From Candidatus Thalassarchaeaceae archaeon (lineage in GTDB: Archaea > Thermoplasmatota > Poseidoniia > Poseidoniales > Thalassarchaeaceae), in assembly GCA_013330385.1 (NCBI GenBank), contig DUIL01000031.1, forward strand, positions 1 to 6,330: 6,330 nucleotides of DNA, given 5' to 3'. Below are positions 1 through 6,273 of the stretch, one piece after another. The stretch's first letter is position 1. Each line of letters begins with the position of its first letter. Below the pieces are notes generated by a model, which was given only the letters and a program-made list of their open reading frames with translations, had not been told where the DNA came from and did no database searches. Position numbers and translations under genes: made by a program.

Positions 1-311
1 CCTTTGTTGAGACGGGTAACAATAGAGTCTTTCCACCCCACCAATGCTTGCATGTCAATTTCTGGTTTGGTATCCACTGTAATCCCCATATGACCGCCAT
101 CATTGGAATGTTTCTGTAATGCTTCGAATCTATCTGCAGCATGGATTATTGCTTTGCTAGGTATACACCCCCTGATTAGGCATGTACCTCCTGCTTTATC
201 CGCTTCAACGATGATGGTATCGAGTCCTAGTTGAGCACTGCGGATTGCGGCAACATAGCCGCCGGGGCCAGCTCCTACTACAAGCACCTGACATTTTCGC
301 GTATCCGTCAT
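1..311 (-). CDS. lpdV: Dihydrolipoamide dehydrogenase (E3), N-terminal part
   Basis: FAD-dependent E3 subunit that reoxidises the dihydrolipoyl arm of E2 and passes electrons to NAD+. Only the first 103 codons are present; the gene runs off the left edge of the window. I translated it from the minus strand starting at the ATG at 311-309. Visible motifs are the Rossmann FAD-binding loop GAGPGG (residues 13-18) after a hydrophobic beta strand, then VAAIRSAQLG, and the redox-active disulfide GGTCLIRGCIPSKA with Cys44 and Cys49 (CX4C). The later segment VGWKDSIVTRL resembles the same region of Pseudomonas LpdV, the E3 dedicated to the branched-chain complex. The start is supported by GAGG (minus strand, 322-319) seven bases upstream, overlapping the bkdB stop. 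It lies 9 bases after bkdB and is the last visible gene of the operon. The residues between the cysteines (L-I-R-G) differ from the commoner L-N-x-G. The family call is firm; specificity for BCKDH rests on operon position. Confidence 0.95.
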   Translation of the reverse strand, partial: MTDTRKCQVLVVGAGPGGYVAAIRSAQLGLDTIIVEADKAGGTCLIRGCIPSKAIIHAADRFEALQKHSNDGGHMGITVDTKPEIDMQALVGWKDSIVTRLNK

Positions 312-320
312 AATCTCGCC

Positions 321-1610
321 TCACATGAAAATTAGAGCAGGGTACTCTAGCATACGTTTCAGTGACTGAATTAGTGCAGCCCCATTGGCCCCATCTACTA
401 TTCTATGGTCGAATGAACTAGAGACATTCATGATTCTACGAACTACCACCTCTCCCTTGTGAACTACCGGCATTTCTCGAGCCTTGTGAATTCCAAGTAT
501 AGAGACTTCAGGGTGGTTTATGATAGGGGTAGCACCAAGACCACCATCTCTTCCTAAGCTGGTGATAGTAAATGTAGATCCTGTCAAATCATCTAGGCTT
601 GAAGTTCCATTTTTAGCCGCGCCTGATACTCTCTGCATCTCAGCGGCTACTTGCCAGACATCCATGGCTTCAGCGTGCTTGACTACAGGTACGAATAAAC
701 CTCTATCTGTCTGAGTCGCAATTCCAATGTTAAGTGCTCCATATTGCCGAAATAGACCATTTGCTTCATCATAGTGTCCATTACATTCAGGGTGATTCGG
801 CATTAATTTGGCAAGAGCCAACATGATAAATGGAAGATAGGTCAACTTTGGTTGATTTTCATCCCGACTTGAGTTCAACATTTGTCGTAACTCTTCGAGT
901 TCAGTAACATCAATTTCCTCAAAGTAGGAGAAGTGTGGTATATGTCGCTTCGAGATAGTCATCTGCTCAGCAATTTTTCGACGTAGTCCTACTACCTTGA
1001 TTTCTTCAACATCAGTTCTACGTGTTGTATAGGCAACTGGAGCTGCTCCTTGCACCATGCCTCCTGCAGCAATATAAGCATCTAGATCAGCATGACGGAT
1101 GCGTCCAGCCGGTCCACTACCGCGGACTGATGAGAGTTCAACGCCAGCCTCTCTTGCTCTTCTCCTTACTGCCGGGCTTGCTAGTGCCTTGCCTCCCTTT
1201 CTTCCTTCTGTTGCAGTTGCTTTAGCTACTGGAGGTAGTGGTGCTATAGTTTCGATTTTTGGAACTGTTGCAATAGGTTCAGGTTTTGCTTCGACAACTA
1301 CTTTCTTTATTTTCTCTTCTTTAGGAGGTGATTTCTCTATGGAGCTTTCTGCAGGAGGTTCGACGGAATCACTTTCACCAAATTCTACTAATGCCGAACC
1401 AACAGCAATCATATCTCCAACTCCACCATGCATTATAGCAATCTTACCATTATATGGTGATGGAATCGTAACTGTTGCCTTATCGGTCATAATATCAACG
1501 AGGGGATCATCTTCCGAGATCGTATCTCCAACAGATACGTGCCATGTCACAACTTCTCCTTCTACTACTCCTTCTCCTATATCTGGTAGTTTGAATACTT
1601 GATTTGACAT
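321..1610 (-). CDS. bkdB: Branched-chain 2-oxoacid dehydrogenase E2 (lipoamide acyltransferase)
   Basis: Dihydrolipoyl acyltransferase core of the complex (429 aa, a usual length for a one-lipoyl-domain E2). It accepts the acyl group from E1 on its lipoyl arm and transfers it to CoA. Domain order: one lipoyl domain at about residues 3-78, with the modified Lys44 in MTDKATV; a flexible linker rich in Pro, Ala, Lys and Glu at about 79-138; a peripheral subunit-binding domain at about 141-180 (ASPAVRRRAREAGVEL, GSGPAGRI); and a catalytic domain at about 205-429 ending with the active-site signature SSFDHRIVDG, with His402 and Asp406. The MPDIGEG-like N-terminus (LPDIGEG) is typical of the family. 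The ATG at 1610 lies 2 bases after the bkdA2 stop and has GGAGG (minus strand, 1622-1618) seven bases upstream, inside the end of bkdA2. Pyruvate or acetoin complexes have similar E2s; the BCKDH call comes mainly from the BkdA1/BkdA2-type E1 subunits next door. Confidence 0.96.
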   Translation of the reverse strand: MSNQVFKLPDIGEGVVEGEVVTWHVSVGDTISEDDPLVDIMTDKATVTIPSPYNGKIAIMHGGVGDMIAVGSALVEFGESDSVEPPAESSIEKSPPKEEKIKKVVVEAKPEPIATVPKIETIAPLPPVAKATATEGRKGGKALASPAVRRRAREAGVELSSVRGSGPAGRIRHADLDAYIAAGGMVQGAAPVAYTTRRTDVEEIKVVGLRRKIAEQMTISKRHIPHFSYFEEIDVTELEELRQMLNSSRDENQPKLTYLPFIMLALAKLMPNHPECNGHYDEANGLFRQYGALNIGIATQTDRGLFVPVVKHAEAMDVWQVAAEMQRVSGAAKNGTSSLDDLTGSTFTITSLGRDGGLGATPIINHPEVSILGIHKAREMPVVHKGEVVVRRIMNVSSSFDHRIVDGANGAALIQSLKRMLEYPALIFM

Positions 1611-1612
1611 TC

Positions 1613-2623
1613 TTATCCCTCCATTGTTTTCTTTATTGCATCCATAATTCTAGCCGGGCTGGGCATATAGTCCCATTCGGTTGTGTGTGGGAATGGCGTA
1701 TCCCACCCCGTGACTCTCTCAATAGGTGCTTCGAGGTGATAGAAGCATCTTTCTTGAATACTAGCCGACATTTCTGCCCCGAATCCACTTGTCTTCGGCG
1801 CTTCATGTACAATTACACATCTTCCGGTTTTTTCAATTGATTTGACAATAGAATCTCTATCCCAAGGAACCAAGGTTTGCAAATCAATGAGGTCGCAACT
1901 TATTCCGGATTCCTTGATGGCTTGTTCGCTGACATGTACCATTGCGCCCCAAGAAATCACCGTACATTCAGTTCCCTCCATGGCTAATCTAGCTTCTCCA
2001 ATTGGCACTCTGTAATGCGATTCGGGCACTTCAGCCTCAGGATGATTCTTCCAAGTAGGAACATTGTGTGGATCTCCATAGAACGGACCTCTGTAGCATC
2101 TTTTCGGTTCAAAGACGATGACAGGGTCGTTGCATTCTATGGCTGATATTAGCAAGCCCTTGGCATTGTAGGGTGTTGATGAGTAGACAATTTTGAGACC
2201 CGCCGTATGTGTAAATTGAGACTCAGGACTCTGTGAATGGTGATGGCCTCCTCGAATACCTCCTCCTGCTGGAGTTCGGATTGTGAGAGGGCACCAGTAT
2301 TCGCCCCCTGATCTGTGTCTTACTTTGGCGATTTCATTGACAATCTGGTCGTATGCAGGGAATATGTAGTCTGCAAATTGGATTTCTGCTACGGGGCGCA
2401 GTCCGTTGATTCCCATTCCAAATGCAATCGCTGCAATCCCTCCTTCCGATAATGGTGTATCGAATACTCGGTGGCTGCCAAACTTCTCTTGAAGTCCATC
2501 AGTGGTTCTGAAAACTCCGCCGAAGTAACCCGCATCTTCTCCAAAGAACAAAACATTCTCATCCTTCTCAAGCATATTGTCAAGTGCTGAGTTGACTGCT
2601 TGAACCATGTTCATTTCAGTCAT
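1613..2623 (-). CDS. bkdA2: Branched-chain 2-oxoacid dehydrogenase E1 beta subunit
   Basis: Beta subunit of the thiamine-diphosphate-dependent E1 decarboxylase, which forms an alpha2-beta2 tetramer. From the chosen ATG it has 336 residues, normal for the family. Visible family segments are GEDAGYFGGVFR near residue 28, the cofactor-contacting glutamate in PLSEGGIA (Glu60), GLRPVAEIQFADY, the conserved His-Ser-Gln-Ser-Pro-Glu stretch (His129 is the likely active-site histidine), ECNDPVIVFEPKR, IDLQTLVPWD in the C-terminal transketolase domain, and LEAPIERVTGWDTPFPH near the end. These are characteristic of BkdA2/BCKDH E1-beta rather than PdhB. A longer reading frame begins with GTG at 2635 and would overlap bkdA1 by 11 bases. 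I prefer the ATG at 2623: it sits one base after the bkdA1 stop and has a GGTGAT Shine-Dalgarno four bases upstream, whereas the GTG has none. Confidence 0.96.
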   Translation of the reverse strand: MTEMNMVQAVNSALDNMLEKDENVLFFGEDAGYFGGVFRTTDGLQEKFGSHRVFDTPLSEGGIAAIAFGMGINGLRPVAEIQFADYIFPAYDQIVNEIAKVRHRSGGEYWCPLTIRTPAGGGIRGGHHHSQSPESQFTHTAGLKIVYSSTPYNAKGLLISAIECNDPVIVFEPKRCYRGPFYGDPHNVPTWKNHPEAEVPESHYRVPIGEARLAMEGTECTVISWGAMVHVSEQAIKESGISCDLIDLQTLVPWDRDSIVKSIEKTGRCVIVHEAPKTSGFGAEMSASIQERCFYHLEAPIERVTGWDTPFPHTTEWDYMPSPARIMDAIKKTMEG

Positions 2624-2624
2624 C

Positions 2625-3869
2625 TTAATCACCACTAAATTTCTTCATTTCATCCCATTGTTCCTGTAGGTGCCAAGGGACTTCTTCGTATACTTCTGTG
2701 AATATTGAGTCATTTGAGGGATGTGGTCCATTGTCCAAGTCACCATATTTGACAGCCTCTTTGTAGGCCACCATTACTTCGGAATCAATACGAGTTTCGA
2801 GTTCTTCCTGTTTTTCTTCACTCCATTCGCCTATTGCGATTAAGTGGCCAACTAATCTTTCGATTGGGTCGCCACCAGGCCATGCGTCTTGTTCCTCTTT
2901 AGGTCTGTATCTTGAGGGGTCGTCGCTTGATGAGTGTGCTCCGGCTCTATATGTCAGAACCTCGATGTGCGTAGCCCCGGCTCCACTAGATGCGCGTTCT
3001 CGTGCCCACTTTGTCACTGAATAGAGTGCGAGAAAGTCATTTCCATCAACGCGGAAACTAGGGAGGTTGTATGCTAAACCTCTCGCCGCAAATGTTGGAT
3101 TTCCGCTGGCTAAGTTTGTGTGCGTTGATATCGCCCACTGATTATTTACAACATTGAGTATAACGGGTGGTTTGAAAACCGAAGCGAAGTTAATTGCGTA
3201 GTGGTAATCTCCTTCTGAACTAGATCCATCACCTATCCATGTAATGCAACACTCATCCAACCCTTTGTATTGAGACGCCATAGCGACCCCTACACTTTGA
3301 CTGAATTGTGTACCAACAGGGCTTGAAACAGAGATGTAGCGACCTTCTTTGTAGGTGTAATGTACCGGCATTTGCCGTCCTTTGACATTATCTTCAACAT
3401 TACCTAGGCAATGGCAAATCATACTCACCATATCGCGTCCTCGAACGAATTGAGCGCCAGGCTGTCTGTAGGTGGGAAAAACCCAATCCTGAGTTTCTAG
3501 AGCCATTGTTTGAGCTATTGCTACCGCTTCTTCGCCAAATGAACGCATGTAGAATGAAAGCTTTCCAGTACGCTGTAACTTCATCATCCGCTCGTCAAAA
3601 ATACGCATTCTGACCATGTGTTCAAGTCCTTCTATCATTTCATCTGCTGATATTTTTGGATCCCATTCCCCACTTGCATTACCGTCAAAGTCGAGAACAC
3701 GGACAAGTCCGAATGCGTGCTCATTAGTTTCTGCTGCCGAACAATTGGCGGGATCAGGTCGGGATAAATCGCCAGGCTCATATTCCCATGTGTCGAAGTG
3801 AGCCTTGTCTCCTGGACGAAATGGAGCATTTGGAATCTGCAACGTTCCTCGCTTCTTCTTCTCCGCCAT
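2625..3869 (-). CDS. bkdA1: Branched-chain 2-oxoacid dehydrogenase E1 alpha subunit
   Basis: Alpha subunit of E1 (414 aa, close to the roughly 410 aa of Pseudomonas BkdA1). It binds thiamine diphosphate and decarboxylates the branched-chain 2-oxoacids derived from valine, leucine and isoleucine. The N-terminal 70 residues, with RPGDKAHF and an LVRVLD segment, match the BkdA1 type, which carries an extra N-terminal stretch compared with PdhA. SFYMRSFGEEAVAIAQ (105-120), FPTYRQPG (131-138) and KGRQMPVHY (163-171) are family blocks. The ThDP/Mg motif runs from GDG at 213-215 to NN at 242-243 (VVNNQWAIS). The loop YRAGAHSSSDDPSRYR (307-322) carries the cofactor-contacting His312 and aligns with the phosphorylation loop of the mammalian enzyme. 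The ATG at 3869 is supported by GGTGAT six bases upstream. The gene starts 22 bases after lipA and ends one base before the bkdA2 ATG, so co-transcription and translational coupling are likely. Confidence 0.97.
   Translation of the reverse strand: MAEKKKRGTLQIPNAPFRPGDKAHFDTWEYEPGDLSRPDPANCSAAETNEHAFGLVRVLDFDGNASGEWDPKISADEMIEGLEHMVRMRIFDERMMKLQRTGKLSFYMRSFGEEAVAIAQTMALETQDWVFPTYRQPGAQFVRGRDMVSMICHCLGNVEDNVKGRQMPVHYTYKEGRYISVSSPVGTQFSQSVGVAMASQYKGLDECCITWIGDGSSSEGDYHYAINFASVFKPPVILNVVNNQWAISTHTNLASGNPTFAARGLAYNLPSFRVDGNDFLALYSVTKWARERASSGAGATHIEVLTYRAGAHSSSDDPSRYRPKEEQDAWPGGDPIERLVGHLIAIGEWSEEKQEELETRIDSEVMVAYKEAVKYGDLDNGPHPSNDSIFTEVYEEVPWHLQEQWDEMKKFSGD
2628..2633 (-). promoter_or_regulatory. 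GGTGAT ribosome-binding site of bkdA2
   Basis: The minus strand reads GGTGAT, four bases before the ATG at 2623. It complements the AUCACC part of the conserved 16S rRNA tail (AUCACCUCC). It lies inside the last codons of bkdA1 and decides for the ATG at 2623 over the GTG at 2635. The same hexamer precedes bkdA1. Confidence 0.65.
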
Positions 3870-3875
3870 GTTACT

Positions 3876-3881
3876 ATCACC
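3876..3881 (-). promoter_or_regulatory. GGTGAT ribosome-binding site of bkdA1
   Basis: The minus strand reads GGTGAT in the 22-base gap between lipA and bkdA1, six bases before the ATG at 3869. It matches the AUCACC segment of the 16S rRNA 3' tail. I see no convincing separate promoter in this gap, which supports co-transcription with lipA. Confidence 0.65.
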
Positions 3882-3891
3882 TATTACTCAT

Positions 3892-4959
3892 TCATATTGT
3901 TTCATGTTCGTTATTCAGTAAATGTTCACTTGGATTTAAGTGGCTGATTGCAGATCCTGTCGAATCACGAGTAACCACTGGTTCCCCTCCTTGTGATTCA
4001 TCAAATAGTAAACCCGCTCTATATGATGAGCGCACTAGTGGCCCACTAGCGACAGCTAAGAAACCTAGTTCTCTAGCCGCTTGATCCCATTCTGCAAATA
4101 TTGTAGGATCTGGGAATCTATCCACTGCTAGGTGTTTCCAACTAGGTTGTAAGTATTGCCCGAGAGTTATGATGTCGACTCCAGCGTCTTTCAATAATCT
4201 CATAGCATCAACTACCTCCTCATCAGTTTCACCAACCCCTACCATGATACTAGATTTAATTCTAATATCAGGGCGCAATCGCCTCGCTTCCCTTAGAATT
4301 TTCAAAGATTGGTCAAATGAGGCTCTTTTATCTCTAACAATTGAATCTAATCGCGGAACACACTCTACATTGTGGGCAAATACCTGCAATGGTAGGTCAT
4401 GTAGTAGATATTCTAGAGAGTTTAGTTTTCCGTCTAGATCCGAGCAGAGTAATTCCAAGCCAATTTCGGGCGCTTTTTCGTGAACTGCTAAAATACAATT
4501 CTTGTAGTGATTCGCTCCGCCATCTGGTAAATCATCTCTATTGACAACTGTGATTACAGCATGTGAAACTCCCATTCTGACTACTGCTTCAGCCAATTCC
4601 TCGGGTTCGTTGGGATTCAGAGCAGGTGGGTTTTTTTGTGTATTAATTGCACAGAATCTACAACCTCTTGTGCAGATATCTCCGGCAATCATGAATGTTG
4701 CAGTGCCGCGGCCCCAGCAATCGTGAATATTAGGGCATCTAGCTTCTTCACAAACAGTATGTAGTCCATGTTCGAAAACATTCACTTTTGTCTCATTATA
4801 GCGTATTTGTGAGACTCCTGTTGGGAGGGATGTTTTGAACCAAGGTGGTAGTCTCTTGCGTTCTGCTTTTCGTCGCTCTTTAGAATTCATTTGAGTAGAG
4901 CCATTACAACCATTGTCAGGCTTTCGACGACCATCAGCCTGTGGCAGCCTAGCACCCAT
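3892..4959 (-). CDS. lipA: Lipoyl synthase (radical SAM)
   Basis: Radical S-adenosylmethionine enzyme that inserts sulfur at C6 and C8 of the octanoyl group bound to the E2 lysine, using an auxiliary [4Fe-4S] cluster as sulfur source. All diagnostic motifs are present: the auxiliary-cluster CX4CX5C (Cys70, Cys75, Cys81 in CEEARCPNIHDC), the radical SAM CX3CX2C (Cys96, Cys100, Cys103 in CTRGCRFC), VNRDDLPDGG (139-148), GLMVG-like IMVGVGET (238-245), LGQYLQPS (266-273), and the C-terminal RSSY (310-313) whose serine ligates the auxiliary cluster. Total length is 355 aa against about 300-340 in the family. The surplus is about 40 residues after RSSY and a polar N-terminus. The start is uncertain: ATG at 4959 (a stop lies upstream in frame at 4998-4996) or ATG at 4890 (332 aa, beginning MNSKERRKAERKR). 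Neither has a Shine-Dalgarno. It heads the bkd operon and presumably matures the E2 encoded two genes downstream. No octanoyl transferase or lipoate ligase gene is in view. Confidence 0.96.
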   Translation of the reverse strand: MGARLPQADGRRKPDNGCNGSTQMNSKERRKAERKRLPPWFKTSLPTGVSQIRYNETKVNVFEHGLHTVCEEARCPNIHDCWGRGTATFMIAGDICTRGCRFCAINTQKNPPALNPNEPEELAEAVVRMGVSHAVITVVNRDDLPDGGANHYKNCILAVHEKAPEIGLELLCSDLDGKLNSLEYLLHDLPLQVFAHNVECVPRLDSIVRDKRASFDQSLKILREARRLRPDIRIKSSIMVGVGETDEEVVDAMRLLKDAGVDIITLGQYLQPSWKHLAVDRFPDPTIFAEWDQAARELGFLAVASGPLVRSSYRAGLLFDESQGGEPVVTRDSTGSAISHLNPSEHLLNNEHETI

Positions 4960-5062
4960 GATGACAGAGGACTGGACATTTACCGTTAATCGTTCTCATT
5001 GTGGCTATTAGTGAGGTCTAAGCGACCGAGTTGAAATATACGTGTCTATGCCCAATGATTCT
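4960..5062. promoter_or_regulatory. Divergent promoter region between lipA and the pterin genes
   Basis: This is the only sizeable non-coding gap, about 100 bases between the two divergent start codons. It must hold promoters for both directions. For the minus strand I see TATATTT (5040-5034), about 75-80 bases before the lipA ATG at 4959, and a weaker ATTAAC-containing stretch near 4985-4990, about 26-30 bases before that ATG. The second would fit a leaderless lipA start, but it is a poor TATA match. I found no clear inverted repeat that would suggest an operator. Confidence 0.5.
5034..5040 (+). promoter_or_regulatory. Putative archaeal TATA box of the pterin operon
   Basis: AAATATA is centred at 5037. 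Archaeal TATA boxes usually sit 25-28 bases before the transcription start, which predicts initiation at about 5063, exactly the A of the ATG chosen for the SDR gene. The absence of any Shine-Dalgarno before that ATG agrees with a leaderless mRNA. The upstream purine-rich BRE element is weak (GACCGAG). Confidence 0.45.
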
Positions 5063-5827
5063 ATGGTTCGCAGTACCGCCTTAGTTACCGGCGGTTCTAA
5101 GAGAATAGGTCGTGCTATTTGTCTTCACCTAGCGGAAATGGGTTACTCGGTTGCAGTTCACCATAATTCAGCATCAGATGAGGCTGATGCTCTAGTTAAT
5201 CTAATCCAATCCAAAGGTGGCAGAGCATGTTCAATTCAGGCTGATTTGTCAGATGCCAATCATGCATCTTCTCTAATCTCACGAGTTGGTGATGAATTAG
5301 GTCCAGTTTCCTGTGTTGTAAATAATGCGTCCATATTCCAATTTGATGATATTGAGAGTTTCAGCCAAGAATCCTGGAATCATCACATGGATGTGAATGC
5401 CAGAGCTCCAATGTTATTGATTCAAGGACTAATCAATCAATTACCAGAGGGCAAACAGGCAACAGTAGTCAATATTCTTGATCAAAAAATAGCCCAACCG
5501 AATCCAGATTATCTATCCTATTCGGTCTCAAAGTATGCTTTGGCGGGACTTACTGAAACTCTAGCCAGAGGCCTTTCCCCTCGTGTACGAGTTAATGCAG
5601 TTGCTCCAGGACACACACTTCCTAGTTCGGAACAAACTCAAGAAGGGTTTGACCGCGCTCAAATTGAAAGTCCACTCGGGTATGGTCCTAAGCCTGAGGA
5701 CATTGCTGATGCTGTGGTGTATCTAATAGGTGCTAGAGCAGTAACGGGACAAATCCTCTTTGTCGACGCCGGTGAGCGATTTCTCGCTAGAAGTCGCGAT
5801 GTGATTTTTGAAACGGAGGATGCTTAA
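5063..5827 (+). CDS. Pteridine reductase-like short-chain dehydrogenase (FolM/PTR1 type)
   Basis: Classical-size SDR (254 aa from the chosen ATG) predicted to reduce dihydro- or fully oxidised pterins with NADPH in the cytoplasm. The cofactor loop is TGGSKRIG (residues 9-16); the Lys-Arg within it is typical of PTR1/FolM and fits NADPH preference. VHHNSASDEADAL (about 32-44) resembles the PTR1 HYHRSAAEANAL region. NNAS is at 87-90. The usual SDR catalytic Ser is replaced by Asp140 (NILDQ), followed 13 residues later by Tyr153 and then Lys157 (YSVSK). The Asp-Tyr-Lys triad with this spacing is the pteridine reductase hallmark. VRVNAVAPG and the C-terminal GQILFVDAGERF complete the fold. Start: the frame is open from a GTG at 5042 and has ATGs at 5048 and 5063. 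I choose 5063 because no start has a Shine-Dalgarno and the AAATATA box is 26 bases upstream of it. The gene overlaps the FolB-like gene by one base. Another SDR substrate remains possible. Confidence 0.85.
   Translation: MVRSTALVTGGSKRIGRAICLHLAEMGYSVAVHHNSASDEADALVNLIQSKGGRACSIQADLSDANHASSLISRVGDELGPVSCVVNNASIFQFDDIESFSQESWNHHMDVNARAPMLLIQGLINQLPEGKQATVVNILDQKIAQPNPDYLSYSVSKYALAGLTETLARGLSPRVRVNAVAPGHTLPSSEQTQEGFDRAQIESPLGYGPKPEDIADAVVYLIGARAVTGQILFVDAGERFLARSRDVIFETEDA
5815..5819 (+). promoter_or_regulatory. GGAGG ribosome-binding site of the FolB-like gene
   Basis: GGAGG lies inside the last codons of the SDR gene, seven bases before the ATG at 5827. A strong internal site here, with none before the first gene, is the pattern expected when the first gene is leaderless and the second is translated by internal initiation. 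Confidence 0.7.
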
Positions 5828-6246
5828 TGGAATCAGAAATTTCGGCGATTCAGAGTTTTTTTGAGAATTCAAACAACGGTATCACGTGTCTATTCCTTGA
5901 AGGGGTAGTACGCGAAATGGACATAGGTATCCATGAGCACGAGATAGGCTCAATGCAAGACATACGGTTTGATGTTCATGTTTGGCTTGAAGGCACCGAA
6001 GCTCCAACTTCTGATACAATAGAATCGGTATTAGATTATGAGTACCTGCATGCTGCAATTGAGAGGACCACCAAAGGTGATAGAACCGGACTTCTAGAGA
6101 CGATGGCGTCTCGCCTTCTTGACGAAGTCCTGTGTCCTCCGGAAGCAGTGGCGGCAAGTGTACGTTTGACCAAATTGAACGTCAAAGGCTTTGACGGGAA
6201 ATTTGGATGTTCTATGTCTAGAATAAAGAAAGACTACCCTCTGTAA
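5827..6246 (+). CDS. folB: FolB-like dihydroneopterin aldolase/epimerase
   Basis: Predicted T-fold enzyme that splits or epimerises 7,8-dihydroneopterin in reduced pterin synthesis. It has 139 aa against about 120 for bacterial FolB; the surplus is an acidic N-terminal stretch of about 18 residues. The core begins GITCLFLEGVV and continues MDIGIHEHE (31-39), matching the IGVxxHE block whose glutamate binds the pterin. LDYEYL (69-74) carries Tyr71, equivalent to the FolB SYxDI tyrosine. RTGLLETMA (86-94) with Glu91 matches the conserved LxETLAE segment, and RLTKLNV (113-119) with Lys116 sits at the catalytic lysine position. It resembles alphaproteobacterial FolB proteins as I remember them. 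The ATG overlaps the SDR stop (TAATG) and has its own GGAGG. FolX-type epimerases share the fold, so aldolase versus epimerase activity cannot be settled here; pairing with a FolM-like SDR fits either folate or tetrahydromonapterin synthesis. Confidence 0.82.
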   Translation: MESEISAIQSFFENSNNGITCLFLEGVVREMDIGIHEHEIGSMQDIRFDVHVWLEGTEAPTSDTIESVLDYEYLHAAIERTTKGDRTGLLETMASRLLDEVLCPPEAVAASVRLTKLNVKGFDGKFGCSMSRIKKDYPL

Positions 6247-6261
6247 TTCCTACTGTAACAC

Positions 6262-6273
6262 TTAATTTTTGTT
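6262..6273 (+). terminator. Possible T-rich terminator after the pterin operon
   Basis: TTAATTTTTGTT starts 16 bases after the folB stop. Archaeal transcription often ends at short T-runs without a hairpin, and this is the only such run before the convergent tRNA. The run of five Ts is modest. Confidence 0.35.

Noticed and set aside
1099..1602. A 167-codon plus-strand open frame rich in Ser, Thr, Pro and Ala
   Set aside because: It lies entirely antisense to bkdB, over the lipoyl domain and linker, where the repetitive Ala/Pro/Glu/Lys codons leave the opposite strand open. It has no family resemblance.
321..1610. A possible second lipoyl domain in the E2
   Set aside because: Only one DKA lipoyl-lysine motif (Lys44) exists; residues 79-138 are linker of low complexity.
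3788..4084. A 98-codon plus-strand open frame across the lipA-bkdA1 junction
   Set aside because: It is antisense to two certain genes and has no recognisable domain or ribosome-binding site.
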